DNA of 20,031 nucleotides from NCBI GenBank assembly GCA_046758845.1, contig JBHIBA010000051.1:1-20031 (forward strand), given 5' to 3'. The position numbers and the translations under genes are program-made. Origin of the DNA: JBHIBA01 sp046758845. GTDB taxonomy: Bacteria > UBA8248 > JACPRG01 > G963555815. Positions 6,640-14,222 of the stretch are shown one piece after another. Under the pieces are notes generated by a model that did no database searches, had not been told where the DNA came from, and saw nothing but the letters and a program-made list of their open reading frames with translations. Every line of letters starts with the position of its first letter. Within the stretch, counting starts at the first letter, position 1.

Positions 6640-7902
6640 TCAGGACACGACCTGCTCTTGATACAACGCCGAAAGATCCGCCACCAGGCGCTCCACCCCG
6701 AATCGATCCTTCACAAAGCTTCTCCCCGCCCGGCACCGGTCAGCCGCTTTCTGAGGCTCCTCTCGGACCCTTCGAAGCGCCGCCGCCAGCGCCGCCGGAT
6801 CGCGCGGCGCAACCAGCAAGCCCCGCTCTGCGTCCTCCACCCGTCCCGGCCGCCCGGGAGCCGGATGCCCGTAAGCACCCCCTCCCATGAGGTCCCGGAC
6901 CCCCCCGACGGCGGTGGCTACGACCGGCCTGGCCGCGGCCATAGCCTCGATGAGCGACACCGGCGTCCCTTCGTTCAGAGAACACAGGACGACCGCGTCG
7001 AGGGCATTGTAGACGAAGGGGAGGTCAAAACGCCAACCGACGAAGTGCGCCCGGGTCCTGGGGAGGACCTCCCGCGCCCGACGCTCCAGTTCCCCCCGCA
7101 GCTCGCCGTCCCCCACGACCGCGAGGTGCACGTCCTCCCCCTCCTCAATCAACAACCGGGCGGCTTGGAAGAGGGTTTGGTGATCCTTGATAGGAACGAG
7201 ACGCCCGACGCTGCCGACCAAAAACGCTTCGGGTGAGATCCCCAATGAAGCCCGGAAGCCGGGCCCGGAATTTTTCCCTTTCCCCCCCCCCATGGCCAGA
7301 AAATCCTCCAGTTCCAGCCCGAGCGGAACCACGGAAATCCTTTCAGGGGGGGCGACGCCGAAGGCCACAAGCTCATCGCGGAGGGCATCGCTGAGGGTGA
7401 TCACGCGCGTCGAGGCCCGGGCGAGCAGCCGCTCGACCCATCGGAACAGGAGGCTCTTCCAGAAGCCGAAATACTGCCGGAGGACGTGGCCGTGGAAGGT
7501 GTGAAAGATTTTCATGGCTCGGCCGCTGGGGGTCGTCCACCGATAGAGGAGGCCCGCCAGCCGTCCCACAGCTCCGGCTTTGGCGGTATGCGTGTGGAGG
7601 ATGTCGGGACGTTCCTTCCTCAGCAACCGAAAGAGCTTCCAGAAGGCCGTCAGGTCGTCCCACGCCCGAATTTCCCTTCCCAGTTCGGCGAGGTACACGT
7701 ATTCCACCCCGCGCGCCCGTGCCAGGCTCTCCATCGTCCCTTCCGCTTCGGACTCGGCGCCCTTGACGAGGATGGTGTGGAACCCGGTCCCGTTCATCCT
7801 TTCTGTCAGATAGATGACGTGCCGGGCGGGCCCGCCGACGTTCAGACGGGCAATGACGCGAAGGATCTTGATGGGACGCCGGTCTGCGCCGGAAAGGGTC
7901 AT
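6640..7902 (-). CDS. Glycosyltransferase family 4 (GT-B fold)
   Basis: This 420-residue protein has the two-domain GT-B layout of retaining GT4 enzymes, which transfer a sugar from a nucleotide donor to a lipid-linked or glycan acceptor at the inner face of the membrane. The N-terminal domain has the glycine-rich LNVGGPARHV loop (20-29) and LHTHTAKAGAVGR (102-114). The C-terminal domain has GSVGRLVPIKDHQ (230-242, with R234 and K239 in the usual phosphate-binding positions) and the E-x7-E motif in NEGTPVSLIEA (E311, E319). ATG 7902 has only weak Shine-Dalgarno support, but an in-frame stop lies 12 nt upstream and no other start fits. A run of 10 G on the coding strand falls at residues 205-207, in the linker between the domains. 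Neighbours suggest surface-glycan synthesis. Confidence 0.92.
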   Translation of the reverse strand: MTLSGADRRPIKILRVIARLNVGGPARHVIYLTERMNGTGFHTILVKGAESEAEGTMESLARARGVEYVYLAELGREIRAWDDLTAFWKLFRLLRKERPDILHTHTAKAGAVGRLAGLLYRWTTPSGRAMKIFHTFHGHVLRQYFGFWKSLLFRWVERLLARASTRVITLSDALRDELVAFGVAPPERISVVPLGLELEDFLAMGGGKGKNSGPGFRASLGISPEAFLVGSVGRLVPIKDHQTLFQAARLLIEEGEDVHLAVVGDGELRGELERRAREVLPRTRAHFVGWRFDLPFVYNALDAVVLCSLNEGTPVSLIEAMAAARPVVATAVGGVRDLMGGGAYGHPAPGRPGRVEDAERGLLVAPRDPAALAAALRRVREEPQKAADRCRAGRSFVKDRFGVERLVADLSALYQEQVVS

Positions 7903-7939
7903 AGGTCTGAATTAGGGAATTGGCCACATCGCCATATGC

Positions 7940-7964
7940 GGTGTAGCGTAGGGGCTAAAGCCCC
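7940..7964. repeat. Short palindromic repeat beginning GGTGTAGC
   Basis: GGTGTAGC (7940-7947) is followed after TAG-like bases by a perfect 6-bp hairpin, GGGGCT (7951-7956) and AGCCCC (7959-7964). The leading octamer is shared with the intergenic elements at 3998 and 12628. The element sits 38 nt upstream of the GT4 start codon on the opposite side. Confidence 0.5.
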
Positions 7965-8160
7965 ATCCACATATTATTGGGAGCACTAAATCGTTGAGAC
8001 CCTTGTCACCCTGAGCGACGGGCCATCATCCACCGGAAAGAAAGGCTGGAAGACGCAACGGAGCGAAGGGTCTCGCCGCCGCCCTTGCCGTAGGGTCATC
8101 CGACGTTCGATACAACGAATTGCGAGATTCTTCGCGCGGGCCAATGACCCGCACTCAGAA

Positions 8161-8323
8161 TGACATGAACCTATCTCAAAATGGGTAGTGCCCGAACCAT
8201 CATACCCGCATGTCGTAAGCGGGCATCCGCAAAAGCTTGAAAACACTGGATTCCCGCTTTCGCGGAAATGACGACCAAAGGCCCAAGGCATGGGAAATGG
8301 GATTTTGAGATAGGTTCATGTCA
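8161..8323. repeat. Element bounded by perfect 22-bp inverted repeats (MITE-like)
   Basis: The arm at 8161-8182 (TGACATGAACC...CAAAAT) is the exact reverse complement of 8302-8323, with a 119-nt interior. The interior holds two further hairpins: CCCGC/GCGGG around 8205-8222, and TTCCCGC-TTT-CGCGGAA around 8251-8267. There is no open reading frame. A 22-bp perfect match at this distance is not a chance event, so this is either a non-autonomous mobile element or a long-stem structured RNA. I could not identify a clear target-site duplication. Confidence 0.75.
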
Positions 8324-8388
8324 ATGATAACTTGCTCCCTTTAGTAACTGCCTGAATGGCCGATGAGAGGAACCGGGTCAGAGGTCGC

Positions 8389-8922
8389 TCACGGCGGCCC
8401 ACTGGCGCTTCCGAACAGCCCGGCCAGCAAGCCCAAAACCAAGAGTTGTATAACCCATCCGATGGCGCACACGCCCACGGCGCGTCCGGTGCTGCGGTAA
8501 TCCAGGGCTTGGCGCACGGCGATGACCATCGCAACCAGCATCCAGACGGAAGCCACGAAGAAGACCACCGTTCGGAGGCCCGGAAGAATGCCCAGGATCC
8601 GGATCAAGCCCGGGGAGCTGGAAAAACCGGTGGTCCTGAGGAGTTCTCCAACGTCGGCCTCCGTCTGCGGCTCGGGAAGGAGCCTCGTTCCGATCCAATA
8701 GGTGAGTAACGCCCAAACATACCACCCCAGGAGAGCGGCGAAGGTTTCGAGGAGGATCCCCCCGAACCCGCCCCTGGCGCCCATCCCCAAGCCGGCCGCC
8801 ACGCTGGAAAGGACCACTACACTCATTGCCTGACCCATCGCAGTCCGGTCGGCTTCCACTTCCTCGTACAGTCCCGCGTCTAGCTTGGCGGCCCGAATCA
8901 TCCGCTCTCCAAAGCTCGCCAT
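8389..8922 (-). CDS. YIP1-family-like integral membrane protein
   Basis: This 177-residue protein has a short amphipathic N-terminus with EVEADRTAMGQA (about 21-32), a pattern typical of prokaryotic YIP1-domain proteins. It is followed by four to five hydrophobic segments at roughly 31-50, 55-79, 104-135 and 147-171. Bacterial YIP1-domain proteins are small polytopic inner-membrane proteins of unknown role. ATG 8922 is well supported by GGGAGGG about 9 nt upstream. It lies 94 nt downstream of the PMT-like glycosyltransferase gene on the same strand and may be cotranscribed with it. The membrane topology is clear; the family assignment is by pattern recognition only. Confidence 0.75.
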   Translation of the reverse strand: MASFGERMIRAAKLDAGLYEEVEADRTAMGQAMSVVVLSSVAAGLGMGARGGFGGILLETFAALLGWYVWALLTYWIGTRLLPEPQTEADVGELLRTTGFSSSPGLIRILGILPGLRTVVFFVASVWMLVAMVIAVRQALDYRSTGRAVGVCAIGWVIQLLVLGLLAGLFGSASGPP

Positions 8923-9016
8923 GACGGCTTCCCTCCCGTTGAGAACGCAATCTCTTCCGCGAGGCTATCCCAACGCCCATCCCCGATCAAGGAACGTCGC
9001 CGAGCTGTTCTGGAAC

Positions 9017-10528
9017 TCAACTCCCGCGTTCCGCGTTTCGCATCACCTTCAAGGGCCGATTGAGGTCCACGATGATCCCGTCCCTGCCTTCTCCAAGAAA
9101 CGGATAGCTCCGCCGCAGATAGCGGTAGAGCACAGGGTTCGCCCGCCGGAGTCCCGCCATCCGGGTCACATAGTAGCGGGCGCCTCCCTCCCGATACCTC
9201 TCAAGCCAACGCTCATCCACCTTCACGTGGTTTCCCACGTACCAGCCCCGGCGATCGGCGTAGTAGAGCAAATCCGTCTGGTGGCTGTCTTGAACCAGCA
9301 GCCTGTCCTCGGCGCCCGTCAGGGCGGCGACCTGACGGGCGAATCGAAGCACGGAGAGGTCCGTACGCAGCCGGCGGTTGACCAGGAAGACGGCATGGAA
9401 TGGAACGAACAAGAGCAAGGCGGCCACGACCCAACAGAACCGATCCCGAATCAGGAGGTTGCCTCGCTTGCGGGCCCAGGCCACGGCAGCGCTGGCGGCC
9501 TTGCCCACGAAGAGACATCCTACGGGAAGGACGGGCAACTGATAGTATTCGTGGATGTAATTACCCTTCGCCACAATGAAAAAGTAGAGAATGACCGCCC
9601 CCAGCCAGAAATACAGGGCGCGCTCCCGACCCCGCCGAAGGGGAAGAAGAAGCCCGGCCAGCAGCAGGGGAAACGCGGAGTAGGAGAACATCTTCTCCCC
9701 GAGGCGGGTCAGGAAGATGAGCCGGTAAAACTTGGCGGAGCTGAGGTATTCGATCCCGAAGAGCTTGTCGTTTTGCAGCCAGATATTCCCCCCCCCGAGA
9801 GCGGCGCTCGCCAGGGCGCTGGTGTAGCCGTACCAGAGAACGGGGGGAACCAGGGCCAGAACCGCGAAGATCCAGAACCGGAAATCCCGGGCGGCTTTCC
9901 AACCGGACTTCTCCCACGCCAGGTAGGCCAACGGCAGAAAGAGGTAAAGGGCGGGGAGCTTCACCAAGAGGGCTCCGCAAATTCCAACGGCCGCAAGCCA
10001 GTAGTCCCGTCCCCTGCGCCGGCCGAGCCAAGCGTCGAAATGGTACAAGCCCGCTAAGGAAAAGAAGAGCATCGTGGACTCGGGCATGAAGGTCCGGGCG
10101 TAGTAGACCGACATCGGGAGGATCGCAAACAGGGAGACGGCGACGAGGGCGGCCGTCCGGTCCAGGAATCTTTTCCCCAGGCCGTAAAGGTAGGCGAGGG
10201 CCCCCAGGCTGAAAAGAATCGCCGTCAGCCGGCCCAGCCATTCCCGGACGCCGAAAAGCTGATAGAGAACCGCCACGAGGTAGGGGTAGATCTGGAATTC
10301 AAACTCGAAATAGGGGTTCAGGTCGTCCAGGCGGGGGGCGAACAGGTTCATCCCCTCGCGGTAGAAATTCCTCGCCACCATGGCGGTCAGGGTCTGCCGC
10401 CAGCCGTGAAAGTCCAGAAGCGGGTTGAATATCCCCCACAGACGGAAGGCCAGCGCCCCCGCAAAAATCAATAACAGCGCAAGGGCCAGGTTCCGTTTCG
10501 TCTCTCTGACTTCCTGACGCCCGGCCAT
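9017..10528 (-). CDS. PMT/ArnT-like membrane glycosyltransferase (GT39/GT83-like, GT-C fold)
   Basis: This 503-residue polytopic protein has about 10-12 hydrophobic segments between residues 12 and 390, then a soluble periplasmic C-terminal domain of about 110 residues. Near the N-terminus DFHGWRQTLTAMVARNF (39-55) matches the first periplasmic loop of polyprenol-phosphate-sugar-dependent mannosyl- or aminoarabinosyl-transferases, where an Asp is catalytic. YYARTFMPES further on corresponds to the second conserved loop. Such enzymes move a sugar from a lipid carrier to protein, lipid A or glycan on the outer face of the membrane. ATG 10528 has AAGGAG about 13 nt upstream, rather far, so translation may be modest. 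A run of 9 G on the coding strand lies in the codons for LGGGNIW. Acceptor and donor are unknown. Confidence 0.88.
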   Translation of the reverse strand: MAGRQEVRETKRNLALALLLIFAGALAFRLWGIFNPLLDFHGWRQTLTAMVARNFYREGMNLFAPRLDDLNPYFEFEFQIYPYLVAVLYQLFGVREWLGRLTAILFSLGALAYLYGLGKRFLDRTAALVAVSLFAILPMSVYYARTFMPESTMLFFSLAGLYHFDAWLGRRRGRDYWLAAVGICGALLVKLPALYLFLPLAYLAWEKSGWKAARDFRFWIFAVLALVPPVLWYGYTSALASAALGGGNIWLQNDKLFGIEYLSSAKFYRLIFLTRLGEKMFSYSAFPLLLAGLLLPLRRGRERALYFWLGAVILYFFIVAKGNYIHEYYQLPVLPVGCLFVGKAASAAVAWARKRGNLLIRDRFCWVVAALLLFVPFHAVFLVNRRLRTDLSVLRFARQVAALTGAEDRLLVQDSHQTDLLYYADRRGWYVGNHVKVDERWLERYREGGARYYVTRMAGLRRANPVLYRYLRRSYPFLGEGRDGIIVDLNRPLKVMRNAERGS

Positions 10529-10595
10529 ATCTCGCGCGCGGCTCCTTCAAGCCGGTCGGAACGGTTCCCAGCGTCTGGAGTCCGCAGGGAAGGAC

Positions 10596-12569
10596 TCAAA
10601 TGACCCGGTCGTTCCCCCCGTCCACCGGAATTTGCGCGCCCGTGGTCTTGGCAAAAAGCGGCCCGCACATCTCTGCGGCGAGCTCCGCCACGTCGCGGCT
10701 CGTCACCTCGACTTTCAAAACGTTCTTCTTTTTATACTCCTCCACGCTCAGTCCGTAGCTTCTGGCGCGCGACTCCAGGACTTCCTGGGTCCAGATGCCC
10801 GTGTCGAAAACGGCGTCCGGGTGAATCGTGTTGACGCGGATGCCATCTCCCCCCCACTCCAGGGCCGCCACCCGCATGAGCTGATTGATCGCCGCCTTGG
10901 AAGCCGAATAGGCCGCAGCGCCCGGTCCAGGGGCCGGTACGTTTTTCGATCCGATGACCGCCACGCGCCCGCCCTTGGGCGACAGCTTCAGCAGTGGATG
11001 GCATTCCCGCATCAGCGACAAGTTGGCGTCCAGGTTCACGCCCATCACCCGGCGCCACTCCTCTGTGGACAGCTCGCTGATGGGGCGGCTTTGGGGAAAG
11101 ATCCCCGCGTTCAGGAACAGCATGTCCAGACCGCCGAAACGGCGGATTCCTCTTTCCAGCGCGCGCTGTACGGCCGGTTCATCCGTCACGTCGCAGGTGG
11201 CACCGAGGTAATCCGGACGCCCGTGCAGCGTTTCGATGGCCGGGTTCAGGTCCAGGCCGATAACCGCCGCACCCCGTCTCAGCAGCGAATCCACGCAGGC
11301 CTTCCCAATCCCCGACGCGGCGCCCGTCACCAGCGCCGCCTCGCCGGTGAAGACGGGCGGCGGGCCCCCCTTGCGCAGCTTGGCCTGCTCCAGGTCCCAG
11401 TACTCCACGTCGAAGAGTTCCTCTGCCGAAAGCGTCCGGTACCCCCCCAGGGCCGTGGCGCGCAGGATGATCTCGATGGTGCGCTCGTAGATGTCCGCCA
11501 CGATGTCGGCCTCTTTCGCGGTCTTGCCGACCGTGCAAAGGCCGAGATCCGGGTCGAGAATCACGCGCGGCGCCGCATCCAGCATCGTCCTCTTTTCCCG
11601 CGCACTTGGGGCGTGGGCGGCGAAGTACGCCTCATAGGCCTTCCGGTAACCCCCGACATCCCGTCCGAGCATGGGAAGACGCTTGGTGCGGATCACGTGA
11701 TCCGGCGTCGCCGGACCCTGCTGCGAGATCTCCCCAACATCCTTTCGGCGCGCGAAGACCGCGCCCAGAGGGCTTCCGCGGGCGGAGAGGATGACGGGAA
11801 AACCGGAAACCTCAGAGAGTTCTTTGCGCAAGCGGGCAAGCTCCGTTCGCAGCGGCGCATCGCTCAGCCGGCGCCCGGCGGGCGGCAGGTCCCAGGCCCC
11901 TTGCTTGACGAGGTAGCGCTCGGCGCGATCCACCAGCCCGATCATACGCTCGTAGGACTCCTTCGCCGTTTCGCCGAAGGAAAAAACGCCGTGGTTCATG
12001 AGGACGATCCCGATGGTGTTCTCCCCGGCTTCCCCGGGAAAACGCTCCGCTACGGCCCGGGCCAGGTCGAAGCCCGGCATGACGTAGGGGATGATGACCA
12101 CGCTGTCGCCATAGATCTCCCGGACCCGCCCGAAACCGTTTTCCGTGTTGGTTACCGTGACCCCCGCATCGGCGTGGGTATGGTCCACGTACTTGTACGG
12201 AAGGATGGCGTGCAGGATGGCTTCCACGGAGGGCGCGGGCGCGTCCGCCTTCGTCAGGTGGGTCTTGAACTCGTTGACCATCTGCGGATCGGGAAGGGAC
12301 GGAAGATTCGCGAGCTCAAGCAGGTGGTCCATGCGCACCGGAGCAAATCCCGCTTCCTCGATGGTCGCCAGGTCCCAGCCGGTGCCTTTGACGTACAGGA
12401 TGTCCTCCTCTCGGCCGAGGAGACCTTTCTCCCGGACCTTCACCGAGGTATTGCCGCCGCCGTGCAGCACCAACGACGGGTCGCGACCCAACAGGCGCGA
12501 GGTGTAAACCCTCAGTCCGATGTCTCCCGAGTATTTCGCCGCCTCTCGGTCGTCCCAGAGACTTTTCAT
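10596..12569 (-). CDS. Bifunctional class II aldolase / short-chain dehydrogenase (RhaD-type fusion)
   Basis: This 657-residue fusion has an N-terminal class II aldolase domain (about 1-400): HGGGNTS (36-42) for phosphate binding, E116 in PSVEAILH, zinc ligands in DHTHAD (H130, H132) and NHGVF (H193). A C-terminal classical SDR domain (about 408-657) carries TGAASGIG (415-422) for NAD(P), NAG (487-489), a serine near 541 and catalytic Y554-x3-K558 in YSASK. It resembles rhamnulose-1-phosphate aldolase/dehydrogenase fusions, which cleave a ketose or acid phosphate and process the aldehyde or a sugar alcohol. No kinase, isomerase or sugar transporter lies nearby, so rhamnose as substrate is unproven. 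The gene is 67 nt upstream of the PMT-like gene and downstream of the formamidase on the same strand. Confidence 0.93.
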   Translation of the reverse strand: MKSLWDDREAAKYSGDIGLRVYTSRLLGRDPSLVLHGGGNTSVKVREKGLLGREEDILYVKGTGWDLATIEEAGFAPVRMDHLLELANLPSLPDPQMVNEFKTHLTKADAPAPSVEAILHAILPYKYVDHTHADAGVTVTNTENGFGRVREIYGDSVVIIPYVMPGFDLARAVAERFPGEAGENTIGIVLMNHGVFSFGETAKESYERMIGLVDRAERYLVKQGAWDLPPAGRRLSDAPLRTELARLRKELSEVSGFPVILSARGSPLGAVFARRKDVGEISQQGPATPDHVIRTKRLPMLGRDVGGYRKAYEAYFAAHAPSAREKRTMLDAAPRVILDPDLGLCTVGKTAKEADIVADIYERTIEIILRATALGGYRTLSAEELFDVEYWDLEQAKLRKGGPPPVFTGEAALVTGAASGIGKACVDSLLRRGAAVIGLDLNPAIETLHGRPDYLGATCDVTDEPAVQRALERGIRRFGGLDMLFLNAGIFPQSRPISELSTEEWRRVMGVNLDANLSLMRECHPLLKLSPKGGRVAVIGSKNVPAPGPGAAAYSASKAAINQLMRVAALEWGGDGIRVNTIHPDAVFDTGIWTQEVLESRARSYGLSVEEYKKKNVLKVEVTSRDVAELAAEMCGPLFAKTTGAQIPVDGGNDRVI

Positions 12570-12615
12570 CCCCTTACCCAGGCTTTTGAAGAGTGACTAT
12601 CCACCGGCCGATCTT

Positions 12616-12645
12616 CCCTATGATAGGGGTGTAGCGCGGGCTGCT
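12616..12645. repeat. Small hairpin next to a third GGTGTAGC word
   Basis: CCCTA-TGA-TAGGG (12616-12628) forms a 5-bp hairpin that runs directly into GGTGTAGCGCGGGCTGC (12628-12644). It lies in the 158-nt gap between the aldolase/SDR and formamidase genes. The arm after GGTGTAGC has no clear partner here, so this may be a decayed or half copy of the repeat seen at 3998 and 7940. Confidence 0.35.
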
Positions 12646-12727
12646 TCTAACAAAGTTCTATTTGGCCTTGAACGTCCAAAAGGGAGCGTCCATTCGGCGC
12701 GCATCGTTCGCCCCAACAGGAGCTCGT

Positions 12728-13675
12728 CTAGGCTTTCCCTTTGGGCAGAAAATCTTTGGTCAGCATCGCATGGACCCCCTTGTTTCCATTCACCACCTGG
12801 GTGATGCGGAGATCCACGACGACCGTGCAGAAGAAGTAAGCGTCCTCCCGGCTGAGGCCGTATTCGGATGAGAGGAAATCGATCATCTCCCTCAGGGCGA
12901 TCTTGGCGGCGTCGTCCAGATCCGGGTCGAATCCCATCGTGATGTGGTGGGTCGGGGTTTCGGCCCGCGGGAAGCGGAGGCCCATGTCCTTCCGGACGGT
13001 CAGACGGAAGGTGCCGTCCATAGAGGTCTCAATGGCCGTCTGGTTGACTTCGCCGTCCCCCTGCGCGCCGTGGCCGTCCCCCACGGAAAAACCGGCCCCT
13101 TCCTTCCAAACGGGAAGATAGAGCTTGGCGCCCGCCACCAGCTCCTTGTTGTCCAGATTTCCGCCGTGGAGATAAGGCGGGTTGCTCGGTATCTCTCCCA
13201 TTTCTTCCGGGGGGCAGACCCCCAGTTGGCCGAAAAAGGGACTGAGGGGAACTTGCCAGCCGGGCATCACCTCGGCGGTCCCCTCTCTTAGGTTCAGATC
13301 GATGATCCGGCGGGACCAATAGGGAAAGTCCTCGGGAAGGCCCCCTCCGAAAGGGCGCATCTGGTTGTATCCCCAATCGACGCGGGGTTTGATTTCCTCA
13401 ATGGCGATTTCCAGGACATCGCCCACCTCCGCCCCCTCCACGGCCACGGGCCCCAGGAGGATGTGCGGCCCCGCGCCCTTGCGAACCTTCGAATGGATGG
13501 CCGGGATCTCCTCGGGGAATCTGGCCGGGTCGCTGGGTAGCAGGCCGGGATTGGCCGAGACGGTATGAACGACGAGACGGTCGCCCGAGGCGATGGTGAG
13601 GATCGGCTCGAGGCGATGGTCGAAGTACCCCCAATGAACAGTTTCAGGGCTTGCGAAAACCTCATGCGTTTTCAT
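12728..13675 (-). CDS. Acetamidase/formamidase family amidohydrolase
   Basis: This 315-residue protein belongs to the FmdA/AmdA family, metal-dependent cytoplasmic enzymes releasing ammonia from short-chain amides. Clear landmarks are GPVAVEGAEVGDVLEI (75-90), WGYNQMRPFGG (101-111), the GGNLDN segment (171-176) and the signature GDGHGAQGDGE (199-209) with likely metal-binding H202 and acidic residues. The C-terminal EYGLSREDAY region is also typical. I prefer ATG 13675 (MKTHEVF) because GGGGAG lies 9 nt upstream; an in-frame ATG at 13708 adds 11 polar residues and lacks such a site. No amide transporter (FmdD-type) or regulator is adjacent. It may share a transcript with the aldolase/SDR gene 158 nt downstream. 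The natural substrate is uncertain. Confidence 0.93.
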   Translation of the reverse strand: MKTHEVFASPETVHWGYFDHRLEPILTIASGDRLVVHTVSANPGLLPSDPARFPEEIPAIHSKVRKGAGPHILLGPVAVEGAEVGDVLEIAIEEIKPRVDWGYNQMRPFGGGLPEDFPYWSRRIIDLNLREGTAEVMPGWQVPLSPFFGQLGVCPPEEMGEIPSNPPYLHGGNLDNKELVAGAKLYLPVWKEGAGFSVGDGHGAQGDGEVNQTAIETSMDGTFRLTVRKDMGLRFPRAETPTHHITMGFDPDLDDAAKIALREMIDFLSSEYGLSREDAYFFCTVVVDLRITQVVNGNKGVHAMLTKDFLPKGKA

Positions 13676-14222
13676 GTTCCGGGTCTCCCCATTGCCTTCA
13701 GAATTCAACCTGAAAAGGTGCGCCGCGCTGCCGGCGGCTGGAAGGGACCTACACTCCGGGAGTCATTAAGGTTGGCGGAAAACCCTCGTAAGATTCAACC
13801 TATCGAAGAAGGCGGCTCATGTCGACATCGGGCCGAAGGAGGGAGCCCACCCCGAAGGCGCCCGAGACGTCCGTCGTCCTCAACAATCACATCAGGGGAC
13901 GGGGCCTTGTCAACGCCTCACAACTCGGGCACATGCTGACAAGGGAAAAATTGAAAGCCCTCCCCTCCTGCTGAAGCATGTTCCTGGGCTGGGACGGATG
14001 CTTTACGATAGAGGAAAAATTTTCAAGTGGGCGCAATCGCCTTTCGGGAATTTTAGTGGCTCGAACGGACAACCCCTCGCAGCGAGAAGGGCTTGCGATC
14101 CGCCGGTTTTTGACTATCTTAGTAGTTCTCAAAGCCGGACTTTCCTCAATGAAGTTGTTGGGAGGTTCCGACCCCTGCCGGGACGGGAGGATCCCTGGAA
14201 CCCAGTGTCACAAGGAGGCGAG
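13676..14222. other. Divergent intergenic region, possible tiny ORF
   Basis: This gap of about 550 nt separates the divergent formamidase (-) and phosphoribosyltransferase (+) genes. It holds CCTTGTCA (13905-13912) facing TGACAAGG (13937-13944), an 8-bp inverted repeat with a 24-nt spacer that could be an operator. A weak promoter-like site lies near 14093-14120. A 51-codon plus-strand frame (13819-13974) starts with ATG preceded by AAGAAGG; its product (MSTSGRRREPTP...) matches nothing I know. The A+T content is higher in 13940-14160 than in the flanking genes. Confidence 0.5.
14093..14120 (+). promoter_or_regulatory. Possible promoter of the phosphoribosyltransferase gene
   Basis: TTGCGA (14093-14098), a 16-nt spacer and TATCTT (14115-14120) form a weak sigma-70-like site about 100 nt before the start codon. 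Both hexamers are 4/6 matches, so this is tentative. Confidence 0.3.

Larger units (their letters stand above)
7903..8388. other. Repeat-rich non-coding gap
   Basis: The 486 nt between the GT4 and YIP1-like genes hold no credible gene. From left to right there is GGTGTAGC with a GGGGCTaaAGCCCC hairpin (7940-7964); a segment reading GTCACCCTGAGCG...GAAGGGTCTCG (8005-8075) with GAGACCCTT/AAGGGTCTC arms (7996-8004, 8066-8074); GAGATTCTTCGC...ACTCAGAATGACA (8124-8165); and the 22-bp inverted-repeat element (8161-8323). From memory, the words around TCTGAGCG and GATTCTTCGC resemble short repeats common between genes in several uncultured lineages. Confidence 0.6.

Noticed and set aside
7985..8323. 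CRISPR array among the repeats
   Set aside because: The repeats are inverted and unlike one another; there is no regular direct repeat with constant spacer length and no cas gene.
8885..10057. A 390-codon plus-strand frame opposite the PMT-like gene
   Set aside because: It spans the intergenic region and the antisense of a clear polytopic membrane protein, and has no ribosome-binding site or motif.
10632..12596. A 654-codon open frame on the plus strand, antisense to the aldolase/SDR gene
   Set aside because: The minus-strand product has complete class II aldolase and SDR motifs. The antisense frame is a by-product of GC-rich codon use, with a low-complexity translation rich in Arg, Gly, His and Asp and no recognisable domain.
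13998..14222. Extended N-terminus for the phosphoribosyltransferase
   Set aside because: AAGGAGG sits just before ATG 14223 and the protein from there has normal family length; the upstream translation is unlike the family.
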